Positions 7,565 through 14,970 of a DNA stretch of 64,000 nucleotides are shown piece after piece. The DNA lies in assembly GCF_016908115.1 (NCBI RefSeq), contig NZ_JAFBDH010000007.1, positions 1 to 64,000 on the forward strand. The letters are read 5' to 3'. How positions within the stretch are numbered: position 1 is the stretch's first letter; the number at the start of each line of letters is the position of its first letter. The translations under genes and the position numbers were made by a program. The DNA is from Peptoniphilus gorbachii (GTDB taxonomy: Bacteria; Bacillota; Clostridia; Tissierellales; Peptoniphilaceae). Below the pieces are notes generated by a model that was not told where the DNA came from, made no database searches, and saw only the letters and a list, made by a program, of their open reading frames with translations.

Positions 7565-8920
7565 TCATTTATGTTGATTTCCTTGCATTTTTCCTGGTGT
7601 CCACCATTTAAATACAAGAGCAATAACTGTAAGCACAATAAAAGCAGCCCACATTACTAGAGTTGTGTACATAGGGTATTTTCCACCAAAACTTATAAAA
7701 AGTGGTGGTAAAACTTGTAATGCAATAGCTATTGGACGATTTAATAAATCAGTAAGTCCAGTATCTTCCAAACCTCTAGATTTTTGATCTGGGTCAACAA
7801 CTCTATTTAATAAAACACCAGTAGCAACAACCCCATTTGATCTACCAAAGTTTAATATTCCTCTTTCAAACCAGTTTTTAGATGAAGCATATTTACTAAC
7901 ATATAAGAACCACATTACATTTAGAATAAATCCAAATATAAATGTAATTGCTAGTGGTGCTAGATTTGATGCAATTACACCAAGATTTAATGAAGAAACA
8001 GCAGAAACTACTAATAAGTCTGTAGAAGAACCACTAATTCTTTGCATTGTAGATCTGTCTACATACTCCTGAGTTCCAGTAACTTTAATAATTCCTTGAA
8101 CTAAGTAACCAGCAGCTAAGGCTAGAACAAATACAGGAATTGACAACCAATCTATCTTGCTTTTTATGAATACAGAAGCAACTCTTCCCAAATATGCAGC
8201 AAATAATGCTATGGATAAGTGGAAAACTAATGAATCTAATGACATATTAGAAACAGTAAGATTTCCAGAAGATTTTTGTTTATCTTTAGGAATTAAACCT
8301 TTTTTTATTTCTTCTGGTAGTTCTTTTGGAGAATCAACAAAGTTTGTATACTTCTTTCTAGTTCCCCAGTTTATTAACATCATTCCTACAATAATACCGC
8401 CAACTAAACCAACGGTAGCAGACGTATTGCCTAGATCCAAAAATTCAGGGTATCCCATTTCCTTATACATAGCACCAAGGGCTGCAGCAGTTCCATGACC
8501 GCCATAGAAGCCTGTAGCTAAAACAAGACCGAAAGAATCATGTAGATTCCATATTTTATTCAATATGCCCAATGTTAAAGCCATACCAGCTGCATATTGA
8601 AGGATTAGAATACCTGTATTTTGATAGAAGAATCCTCCTACTCCTTTTAAGTCTTCTTTTGTAAAAGAATCATCTCCAATAGGAGTGCAAGCAAAAACGA
8701 TTGCTATAAGTACACCAGAATATTTAGACAATTGATCAGAGAAAGGTAAAACATTAAAGCCACTAGGACCTAAAGCTAATCCTATGAATCCTCCAATCAA
8801 TGATGCTGGCATAAGTAAGCTTTGGAAAATTTTTACTTTTGCCCTTAAAAATTGACCAATTACCATTAATAAGCCTAGTAAAGCAGCATCTTGCAATAAG
8901 TCCCATAATGAAAATTCCAT
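7565..8920 (-). CDS. gltS: Sodium/glutamate symporter GltS
   Basis: A 451-residue integral membrane protein with about ten or more hydrophobic segments and the GltS family layout of two inverted halves. Conserved stretches include GFYGGHGTAAALG and GRSNGVVATGVLLNRVVDP, which match the two glycine-rich re-entrant regions of the family. It couples glutamate uptake to Na+ influx at the cytoplasmic membrane. The start ATG follows GAGGTGAATTT. It is the first gene of an operon with the D-2-hydroxyacid dehydrogenase. A strong promoter and several palindromes lie upstream. Import of glutamate would feed the fermentation pathway encoded at 52.7-61.8 kb. Confidence 0.92.
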   Translation of the reverse strand: MEFSLWDLLQDAALLGLLMVIGQFLRAKVKIFQSLLMPASLIGGFIGLALGPSGFNVLPFSDQLSKYSGVLIAIVFACTPIGDDSFTKEDLKGVGGFFYQNTGILILQYAAGMALTLGILNKIWNLHDSFGLVLATGFYGGHGTAAALGAMYKEMGYPEFLDLGNTSATVGLVGGIIVGMMLINWGTRKKYTNFVDSPKELPEEIKKGLIPKDKQKSSGNLTVSNMSLDSLVFHLSIALFAAYLGRVASVFIKSKIDWLSIPVFVLALAAGYLVQGIIKVTGTQEYVDRSTMQRISGSSTDLLVVSAVSSLNLGVIASNLAPLAITFIFGFILNVMWFLYVSKYASSKNWFERGILNFGRSNGVVATGVLLNRVVDPDQKSRGLEDTGLTDLLNRPIAIALQVLPPLFISFGGKYPMYTTLVMWAAFIVLTVIALVFKWWTPGKMQGNQHK

Positions 8921-8942
8921 AAATTCACCTCAAAAGTAAAAT

Positions 8943-8995
8943 TATCCGGATATTTATAATTTTTATCTTTAATTAGATAAAGAATAGAATTCTAT
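8943..8995. promoter_or_regulatory. Three palindromes in the gltS 5' leader (candidate operators)
   Basis: TATCCGGATA (8943-8952), TTTATCT/AGATAAA around a 6-nt loop (8962-8981), and ATAGAATTCTAT (8984-8995) lie between the gltS promoter and start codon. They could bind the divergent XRE regulator or the downstream IclR protein. This is inferred from symmetry and position only. Confidence 0.5.
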
Positions 8996-9001
8996 AAAAC
9001 T

Positions 9002-9031
9002 ATTATAATGTGACATAATGGAACTTGTCAA
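9002..9031 (-). promoter_or_regulatory. Sigma-A promoter of gltS
   Basis: On the minus strand a perfect -35 TTGACA (9026-9031) and a perfect -10 TATAAT (9002-9007) are separated by 18 bp, about 80 bp upstream of the gltS start. Confidence 0.85.
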
Positions 9032-9126
9032 GGGAATAATCAAAAATAATCGTCAATACGGAACATAAGTTAAAATAAAAAAATTATTGTGATATATTTT
9101 AGTTAGTTTTTATATTAGGTGAGTTT

Positions 9127-9510
9127 ATGACGTTTGGAGATAATATTAAAAGTCTAAGAATAGAGAGAAATTTGACTCAAAAAGATCTTGCGGGGAAATT
9201 AAATTTATCCAGACCAACCATTGGGAGATATGAAACTGATGAAAGGTTTCCAGATAAAGAAACAATAATTAAGCTTGCAGAATTATTTGATGTTTCCATA
9301 GATGAAATGTTTGGCAGGAAAAATTCTAAAAACAATCATGTTTTTATGGAAGAGCAAAGTTCATTTAAAGAAAATAAAATTTATAATATACTTTGTCAAA
9401 AAGATATTGATAGAACTTTTTTGAATGACGAAACTTTCATAGAAGATCTTATTGAATTTGGTTATAAAGCAGCTATAAAAATAAAATTAGCTAAAGAAAA
9501 AAATAAATAA
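9127..9510 (+). CDS. XRE-family helix-turn-helix regulator
   Basis: A 127-residue protein whose first 60 residues form a Cro/CI-type helix-turn-helix (NIKSLRIERNLTQKDLAGKL followed by SRPTIGRYETDERFPD). The C-terminal half is short, charged and without a recognised domain. The ATG follows TTAGGTGAG. It is transcribed divergently from gltS, sharing a 206-bp intergenic region with palindromes, so control of gltS and of itself is plausible. An intrinsic terminator follows, and then an insertion-sequence remnant. DNA binding is firm at family level; targets and signals are inferred. Confidence 0.88.
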   Translation: MTFGDNIKSLRIERNLTQKDLAGKLNLSRPTIGRYETDERFPDKETIIKLAELFDVSIDEMFGRKNSKNNHVFMEEQSSFKENKIYNILCQKDIDRTFLNDETFIEDLIEFGYKAAIKIKLAKEKNK

Positions 9511-9516
9511 TATATG

Positions 9517-9546
9517 AAAATCTACAGTTAGCTGTAGATTTTTTAT
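9517..9546 (+). terminator. Terminator of the XRE regulator gene
   Basis: Arms AAAATCTACAG (9517-9527) and CTGTAGATTTT (9532-9542) form an 11-bp stem with a 4-nt loop and trailing Ts. Confidence 0.9.
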
Positions 9547-9554
9547 TTTGTGAC

Positions 9555-10300
9555 TTTAGTCAGTTGAGCACACGCAACGCGTGCGAAACATAAAACTACC
9601 CGCTATGCGGGTAGGCAACAATAGGTTATACCAAAAATCATCTTCGTATTATAATAGAGTTGTTCAGACCTAAAATAATAAGAGGTGATTAATATGGCAC
9701 AAAAGGCAAATTCATTATCACACACAAAATGGATGTGTAAATATCATATTGTCTTTACACCAAAGTATAGACGAAAAATAGTATTTAATCAATACCGAGA
9801 TAGTTTGGGAGAAATATTTAGGACATTATGCAAATACAAAGGAGTAGAAATAATAGAAGGACATTTAATGCCAGATCATGTGCATATGTTAGTTAGTATT
9901 CCCCCAAAAATATCAGTGTAAAGTTTCATGGGATACTTGAAAGGAAAAAGTGCACTAATGATGTTTGACAAGCATGCAAACCTAAAATACAAATTTGGAA
10001 ATAGACATTTTTGGGCAGAGGGATATTATGTAAGTACGGTAGGATTGAATGAACAAACAATAGCAAAGTATATAAGAGAGCAAGAGCAACACGATATATC
10101 AATGGATAAATTGAGTGTAAAAGAATACGAAGATCCATTCAAAAGGAGATGAATAAAGCCCTTTCGGGGCTGGCTAAAGAGGCAAAAACAATAAGGTTTG
10201 AACAAAGTGAAAACCAGCGCCTTGAGACGCTGGTTGGTATCACTCGGGCTTATAGCCCGTGATCAAACCACCCGTTTTACGGGTGGTTATGATTTCTAAT
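9555..10300 (+). mobile_element. IS200/IS605-family insertion sequence (tnpA only, inactivated)
   Basis: A single-ORF element with subterminal hairpins instead of terminal inverted repeats. At the left end are CACGC/GCGTG (9571-9583) and CTACCCGC/GCGGGTAG (9596-9614). At the right end are AACCAGCG/CGCTGGTT (10212-10235), CGGGCT/AGCCCG (10245-10259) and AACCACCCG/CGGGTGGTT (10266-10288). It sits between the XRE regulator and the SdpR-like gene. Exact ends are approximate because this family makes no target duplication. G+C is locally higher than in its neighbours. Confidence 0.82.
9694..10152 (+). pseudogene. tnpA: IS200-type TnpA transposase, interrupted by an in-frame TAA
   Basis: The reading frame encodes a Y1 HUH single-strand transposase of the usual length (about 152 codons) but has a TAA at 9919-9921. 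The upstream part contains the metal-binding HUH motif (MPDHVHML). The downstream part continues in the same frame (FMGYLKGKS, then NRHFWAEGYYVSTVG), which carries the catalytic-tyrosine region. Homologues usually have Ser at the interrupted position, so a single TCA-to-TAA change explains it. The ATG at 9694 follows AGAGGTGATTA. As written the product ends before the catalytic tyrosine and should be inactive unless supplied in trans. Confidence 0.88.
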
Positions 10301-10321
10301 TCGAAATAATTCAAAATAGAG

Positions 10322-10374
10322 TTGACTTTTATTAAAAATTTTATATAATTAAATTAAATATTTAGATAATTATC
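10322..10374 (+). promoter_or_regulatory. Promoter and palindromic operator of the SdpR-like operon
   Basis: TTGACT (10322-10327) and TATAAT (10344-10349) have 16-bp spacing. A perfect palindrome GATAATTATC lies at 10365-10374, just past the expected start of transcription, where an ArsR-type autorepressor could bind. Confidence 0.7.
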
Positions 10375-10396
10375 AAAATAGATTAGAAGGTGTAAT

Positions 10397-10672
10397 ATGT
10401 TTTCTGACACTTTTAAGGCCCTATCAGACCCTGTAAGGCTTGAAATTTTAAATATGTTAAAGAAAAATGGAAGGATGAATGCAGGAGAAATTTCAGATAA
10501 ATTTGATCTTTCCAAGGCGACAATTTCCCATCATTTAAAAATTTTAAGAGAGCAGGATTTGATTTACGAAGAAAAAGAAAAAAATTTTATTTATTACGAA
10601 TTAAACACTTCTGTATTTGAAGATATACTGACTTGGATTGTAAAATTTAGAGGAGAAGACAATGAAAAATAA
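10397..10672 (+). CDS. ArsR/SdpR-family autorepressor
   Basis: A 91-residue winged helix-turn-helix protein. It begins with MFSDTFKALSDPVRLEILNML and has the recognition region DLSKATISHHLKIL, a pattern shared by ArsR-fold repressors of the SdpR group. I see no ArsR-type cysteine pair for metal binding. The gene overlaps the SdpI-like gene by 11 nt. In Bacillus subtilis SdpR represses sdpRI and is held at the membrane by toxin-bound SdpI. The same architecture here suggests a signal-coupled immunity operon, though no toxin gene is in the window. Confidence 0.82.
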   Translation: MFSDTFKALSDPVRLEILNMLKKNGRMNAGEISDKFDLSKATISHHLKILREQDLIYEEKEKNFIYYELNTSVFEDILTWIVKFRGEDNEK

Positions 10673-11303
10673 ATTTAGATTTAGGAAAAACAGCATAGTT
10701 TCAATAATTGCATCACTTGCAATTTTAATAATTTTTAATGCCCTCTTTTATAGCAAAATGCCAGCCGAGCTTCCAACTCACTGGAACTTTCAAGGGCAAG
10801 CTGATGACTACGGCTCAAAATTTCACGCCATGGTAACGATTCAGGGATTTTTAGTCCTTATGAATTTATTTCTCTGCTTTATGCTTGATAACGACCCAAA
10901 AAACGAGAGGCAAAACAATTTTTTAATGACTTTAAGCAAGATGTCCTTGCCAATAATGATGATAGTAATTTATGTCATAACAATTTTAGCTGGCCTTGGA
11001 AAAGATATAAATACATCAGTTATAATTTCTATTTTAATGGGAATCCTATTTATAGCCATTGGAAATTATATGCCAAAGGTCAAGAGAAATTACACTATGG
11101 GCATAAAACTTCCTTGGACCTTAAATAGCGACGAAAATTGGAGGAGGACTCACAGGTTTGGCGGTCTTTGCTTTATATTTATGGGACTATGTTTTTTTGC
11201 TATGCCCTTTGTCAAAAGCGAATTAATAATAATTATACCTATTGCAATAGTTGTAGTTCTTCCAATGATTTACTCCTACTATCTTTACACTAAGGGAATC
11301 TAA
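10662..11303 (+). CDS. SdpI-like membrane protein (DUF1648/SdpI, immunity-type)
   Basis: A 213-residue protein with about six hydrophobic segments. The first extracytoplasmic loop has the DUF1648 hallmark (ELPTHWNFQGQADDYGSK). The later part contains IGNYMPKVKRNYTMGIKLPW and WRRTHRFGG, typical of the SdpI domain. In B. subtilis SdpI both protects against the SdpC peptide and sequesters SdpR. The start overlaps the repressor gene, indicating one transcript. No sdpABC genes are seen, so it may defend against a toxin made by other bacteria or act as a general membrane-stress sensor. Confidence 0.82.
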   Translation: MKNKFRFRKNSIVSIIASLAILIIFNALFYSKMPAELPTHWNFQGQADDYGSKFHAMVTIQGFLVLMNLFLCFMLDNDPKNERQNNFLMTLSKMSLPIMMIVIYVITILAGLGKDINTSVIISILMGILFIAIGNYMPKVKRNYTMGIKLPWTLNSDENWRRTHRFGGLCFIFMGLCFFAMPFVKSELIIIIPIAIVVVLPMIYSYYLYTKGI

Positions 11304-11338
11304 AAAAAAGCCAGTGCATCTCGCATTGGCTTCTTTAA
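11302..11338. terminator. Bidirectional terminator between the SdpI-like and nitrilase genes
   Basis: The GCCAGTGC/GCATTGGC stem (11310-11330, one wobble) is flanked by an A-run on the left and TTCTTT on the right. It can therefore stop the plus-strand SdpRI transcript and, more strongly, the minus-strand nitrilase transcript. Confidence 0.8.
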
Positions 11339-11382
11339 ATTATTTTTATCTTTAAAAATTATTTGCTATCTTAAAATATTTT

Positions 11383-12180
11383 TTAATACAACTTTCTATT
11401 ATTTCTTGAAACTTCTAGGGGAAGTTTTTCCCTTTCTCTCTTTACTTTTTCATTTTCCAATTTTATTACAGCAAGATTTTCTTCTTCGTCAAGGTCTACT
11501 ATTATTTCTCCGCCTGGTGACACACATAGGGAGTGGGCGTAGGCATTTTTTGAAAGGTCAGCATCTCTTGCCATGGCAGGAGAAACTACATAACACTGAG
11601 CATCTACTGCACGAGCTCTATTTAATAAGTGGAAGTGTCTTTCGCCAGTTTTTTTCATAAAAGTTGATGGGACAAAAATTACTTCTGCACCAAAATCTCT
11701 GAAACTTTGGAAAAGTTCTGGAAATCTAAGGTCAAAACAAATGGCAAGACCAAAAATTCCATATTCTGTTTCAAAAACGCCTAGAGACTTGCCGCCAGAA
11801 ATGGTATCAGATTCCTTGTAGCCTTCAATATCAAAGAGGTTGATCTTTGAATATCTGTAAATTTCTTTTCCATCTCTATCAAAAACATAGGAGCGATTGA
11901 AAATTTTTTCACCAGCTTTAATTGGTATTGAGCCGCCAATCAAGTAAATTTTATTTTCTTTTGCCACTTGGCTCATTTTTTTATAAGTTTCACCAAAATC
12001 TTCCTCTGCAAATTTTTTAAAAAAAGAATTGTGGTAGGGGCAGTTCCACATTTCTGGAAGACATATTACATGAGCCCCTTTATTTTTTGCCTGAGATACA
12101 TATTCTTCCATGGTCTTTAAATTTTTTTCCTTATCAGAAGTAGCTGGTAGCTGAATTATTCCTACATTAAAATCTTTCAT
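11383..12180 (-). CDS. Carbon-nitrogen hydrolase (nitrilase superfamily, omega-amidase-like)
   Basis: A 265-residue soluble hydrolase with the Glu-Lys-Cys triad: Glu in CLPEMWNCPY, Lys in RYSKINLFDI and Cys in LAICFDLRFPEL. The KxxLFD segment followed by CxDxRFPEL resembles omega-amidases (Nit2 type), which hydrolyse 2-oxoglutaramate to 2-oxoglutarate and ammonia. That assignment is by resemblance only. The ATG at 12180 follows GAGGTGAAT; the GTG at 12186 is less likely. It starts 7 bp after the end of uppP and probably shares its transcript. An omega-amidase would fit a glutamate- and glutamine-fermenting cell. Confidence 0.82.
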   Translation of the reverse strand: MKDFNVGIIQLPATSDKEKNLKTMEEYVSQAKNKGAHVICLPEMWNCPYHNSFFKKFAEEDFGETYKKMSQVAKENKIYLIGGSIPIKAGEKIFNRSYVFDRDGKEIYRYSKINLFDIEGYKESDTISGGKSLGVFETEYGIFGLAICFDLRFPELFQSFRDFGAEVIFVPSTFMKKTGERHFHLLNRARAVDAQCYVVSPAMARDADLSKNAYAHSLCVSPGGEIIVDLDEEENLAVIKLENEKVKREREKLPLEVSRNNRKLY

Positions 12181-12187
12181 ATTCACC

Positions 12188-13063
12188 TCAAATTATGTTA
12201 AAAAAGCCAAGGCATAAAACTACAAGTCCAAGGACTATTCTGTAATAGCCAAAGGGAATGAAGTCATGTTCACGAACATAGCCAAGGAATTTTTTAATTA
12301 CAATAAGGGCAACGATATAAGAAATTACGCCACCAAGTAGAATTAAAAACCACTCCTTTAAGCTAAAGGAAAAGCCAATTTTTAAAATTTTAAGGGCAGT
12401 TGCTCCAAGCATAGTTGGAACTGCTAGATAAAAAGAAAATTTTGCTGAGCTTGTCCTTGAACAACCTAGTAGCATGGCACCAATAATTGTTGCTGCAGAA
12501 CGAGATGTTCCTGGCACCATGGCAAGACATTGGAAAAATCCAATTAAAAGTGCAGTCTTTAGTCCAATGTCATTTAAGCTTTCATACTTAAAAGCCTTAT
12601 TTTTATTATTTTTTTCCATGAAAATAATTATTATTCCATAAAAAATTAGGGCAATGGCAACTGTAATTGGATTAAAAAGATGAGCGTCTATAAAATCATC
12701 TAGTAAAAACCCAAAAAAGGCTGCGGGAAGAAATCCCACGATTATCTTTGCAATTAGCCTCATAGTTTCAAGGTCTCTGTACTTAAATTTTTCCTTAAAA
12801 GATAAACTATCGTACTTTTCTTCGCCAAGAACTGGTGCAAGCTTTCCCTTGGCAATGGGATTGATGTCGTAGAAGTATAAATAAACTACGGCAAGAATTG
12901 CGCCAAGCTGAATAATTACGCTAAAGGCATTGGAAAAGGACTTTGGCTCAAGTTTTATAAAGCTGTCTGCTATTATTAGGTGACCTGTTGATGAAACAGG
13001 CAAAAATTCTGTGAGTCCTTCAATAATACCAAGGACAATTACTTTTATTATGTCTAAAATCAT
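12188..13063 (-). CDS. uppP: Undecaprenyl-diphosphatase UppP (BacA family)
   Basis: A 291-residue polytopic membrane enzyme that dephosphorylates undecaprenyl diphosphate to recycle the lipid carrier for peptidoglycan. The two catalytic signatures are present: GLTEFLPVSSTGHLI near the N-terminus and PGTSRSAATI in the second half. Length is within the usual 260-295 range. I chose the ATG at 13063, which has TGGAGGTAAAT directly upstream, rather than the start at 13075. It is the first gene of a short operon with the nitrilase-family gene. The family also confers bacitracin tolerance when abundant. Confidence 0.95.
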   Translation of the reverse strand: MILDIIKVIVLGIIEGLTEFLPVSSTGHLIIADSFIKLEPKSFSNAFSVIIQLGAILAVVYLYFYDINPIAKGKLAPVLGEEKYDSLSFKEKFKYRDLETMRLIAKIIVGFLPAAFFGFLLDDFIDAHLFNPITVAIALIFYGIIIIFMEKNNKNKAFKYESLNDIGLKTALLIGFFQCLAMVPGTSRSAATIIGAMLLGCSRTSSAKFSFYLAVPTMLGATALKILKIGFSFSLKEWFLILLGGVISYIVALIVIKKFLGYVREHDFIPFGYYRIVLGLVVLCLGFFNII

Positions 13064-13116
13064 ATTTACCTCCAAAATTTATCAAGGCTATTATAACATT
13101 TGATTGTAAAAATATA

Positions 13117-13147
13117 AATAAGGCTCTTGTCACAAAGACAAGAGCCT
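13117..13147 (-). terminator. Terminator of the yybS-gdpP-rplI-dnaB operon
   Basis: Arms AGGCTCTTGTC (13121-13131) and GACAAGAGCCT (13137-13147) make a perfect 11-bp stem with a T-rich tail on the minus strand, directly after dnaB. Confidence 0.88.
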
Positions 13148-13152
13148 AAATT

Positions 13153-14514
13153 TTATTCACTTCTTTGTAAATTTAAGAATTTTGTAAATTCTTTCTTAAA
13201 CATTAATTCAACTGTTCCCGTAGGACCATTTCTGTGCTTGGCAATAATTACTTCACCAATGTTTGGCTTTTCTGATTCTTCCTTTGTGTAATATTCATCT
13301 CTATATAAAAACATTACTATGTCGGCGTCTTGTTCTATGGCACCAGATTCACGAAGATCTGATAAAATTGGTCTGTGGTCAGTTCTAAGTTCTGGGGCAC
13401 GAGAAAGTTGTGATAAGGCAATAACTGGCACTTCAAGTTCCTTTGCAATAGCCTTTAAATTTCTTGAAATTGCAGAAATTTCTTGTTGTCTTGATTCAGC
13501 ACGTGAACTCATTTGCATAAGTTGAAGATAATCTATTACTATTAAGTCAAGTCCCTTTTCTACCTTCATCCTTCTACACTTGGCTTTTAGTTCTAGTGGG
13601 GAGATACCAGCTGTATCGTCAATTTCCATTTTTAAATTGGAAATAATTGGCATTGTGTTAATTATTTTTGTCCACTCTTCTTCGTTTAAGTTACCGGAAA
13701 TAACTTTTTGAAGATCTACATGGGCATTTGATGAAATAATTCTTTGGAAAAGCTGGTTTTTACTCATTTCAAGAGAAAAAACTGCAACAGATGCACCACC
13801 TCTTAGGGCTGCATTAGTGGCAATATTTACCATGAGGGCAGTTTTACCCATGGAAGGTCTTGCTGCAAGTAAAATTAAATCGGACTTTTGAAGACCTGAA
13901 ATTTTTCTATCAAGATCTACAAAGCCTGTTGTAAGTCCAGTAAGGGCATTGGGATTTTGTGCCTTTTTTTCCAAATCAGAAAAGGATTCAAGGGCAATAT
14001 TTTTTATATTTACAAGCCCATTTTTTGTGGAGTCCTGAGTAATATCAAATACAGATTTTTCTGCAAGCTCAATGATAAGATCTGCCTTAGCATCAGAAGA
14101 ATAGGCAGCAGAAATAATTTTATCAGAGGCATTTATCAATTCTCTAAGTATTCCCTTTTCCTTAATAATTTTGCAGTAAGATCTAATATTTGAAACTGCA
14201 GTTACATTAGAAGACAAATCAGCAAGATAAGTTATGCCGCCAACTTCTTCTAGAGAGTCAGTTTTTTTCAGTTCTTCTGCAATAGTTATTACATCAGCAG
14301 GTTCATTTCTGTTGTAAATATTTAAAATTGCATCATAAATTTTTCTATGAGCATCTTGATAAAAATCTTCAGTTTTTAAAATTTCAATTGAGGCAGTTAT
14401 TGCCTCTTTTGAAAGCATCATAGAGCCAAGAGCAGATTCCTCTGTCTCTAAACTGTGAGGTGGCATTTTTAAATTTTCTAGTGAATTTAAATTTAGTTGG
14501 TCCTTTGCATCCAT
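13153..14514 (-). CDS. dnaB: Replicative DNA helicase DnaB (DnaC in Bacillus)
   Basis: A hexameric replication-fork helicase of about 453 residues. The N-terminal collar domain covers residues 15-120 (starting PHSLETEESALGSMML). The RecA-like motor has Walker A ARPSMGKTAL, the VIDYLQLM Walker B and the segment DLRESGAIEQDADIVMFLYR. The ATG at 14514 is used; a TTG at 14523 overlapping the rplI stop is possible. It is the last gene of a yybS-gdpP-rplI-dnaB block, an order kept in B. subtilis near the origin. No intein or insertion is seen. Confidence 0.96.
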   Translation of the reverse strand: MDAKDQLNLNSLENLKMPPHSLETEESALGSMMLSKEAITASIEILKTEDFYQDAHRKIYDAILNIYNRNEPADVITIAEELKKTDSLEEVGGITYLADLSSNVTAVSNIRSYCKIIKEKGILRELINASDKIISAAYSSDAKADLIIELAEKSVFDITQDSTKNGLVNIKNIALESFSDLEKKAQNPNALTGLTTGFVDLDRKISGLQKSDLILLAARPSMGKTALMVNIATNAALRGGASVAVFSLEMSKNQLFQRIISSNAHVDLQKVISGNLNEEEWTKIINTMPIISNLKMEIDDTAGISPLELKAKCRRMKVEKGLDLIVIDYLQLMQMSSRAESRQQEISAISRNLKAIAKELEVPVIALSQLSRAPELRTDHRPILSDLRESGAIEQDADIVMFLYRDEYYTKEESEKPNIGEVIIAKHRNGPTGTVELMFKKEFTKFLNLQRSE

Positions 14515-14519
14515 ATCAA

Positions 14520-14969
14520 TCAAGATTCCGGTCTAACATTTACCTTTAAAGTTGCAACTACATCTGGATATAATTTGATGTCTATATTTTTCATGCCAGC
14601 TTCTTTAATATTTTCAGACAAGTCAATTTTTTTCTTGTCTACTTCAATTTTATATTCACTCTTTAAATTTTTTGCAATATCTGCTGAAGTTATTGCGCCA
14701 AAAAGTCTTCCGCCTTCGCCAGCCTTTGCCTTAATAGTAAGAGTTATTTCTTCAATTTTTTTCTTAACTTCATTTGCCTTTGCACGGTTTTCTTTTTCTA
14801 ATTTTTCTTCTTCAATTTTATTTTTCTTCCAGATTTCCATATTTTCTGGAGTAGCTTCAATGGCAACTCCCCTTGGGATTAAAAAGTTTCTAGCATAGCC
14901 AGTTTTTGCGTTAACTATGCTTCCCTTAGCTCCTAAGTTTTTGTCGTCCTTTAATAAAATTACTTTCAT
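14520..14969 (-). CDS. rplI: 50S ribosomal protein L9
   Basis: A 149-residue L9. The N-terminal rRNA-binding domain begins [16 protein letters not shown] and contains [13 protein letters not shown], followed by the long charged connecting helix and the C-terminal domain. Length is the family norm. The ATG follows GAGGAATAAC. It overlaps or abuts dnaB and begins 1 bp after the gdpP stop, so the three are one transcription unit. Confidence 0.97.
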   Translation of the reverse strand: MKVILLKDDKNLGAKGSIVNAKTGYARNFLIPRGVAIEATPENMEIWKKNKIEEEKLEKENRAKANEVKKKIEEITLTIKAKAGEGGRLFGAITSADIAKNLKSEYKIEVDKKKIDLSENIKEAGMKNIDIKLYPDVVATLKVNVRPES

Positions 14970-14970
14970 G

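Noticed and set aside
9919-9921. Programmed stop-codon readthrough in tnpA
   Set aside because: IS200 transposases are not known to use readthrough and no stimulatory element is visible; a mutation is simpler.
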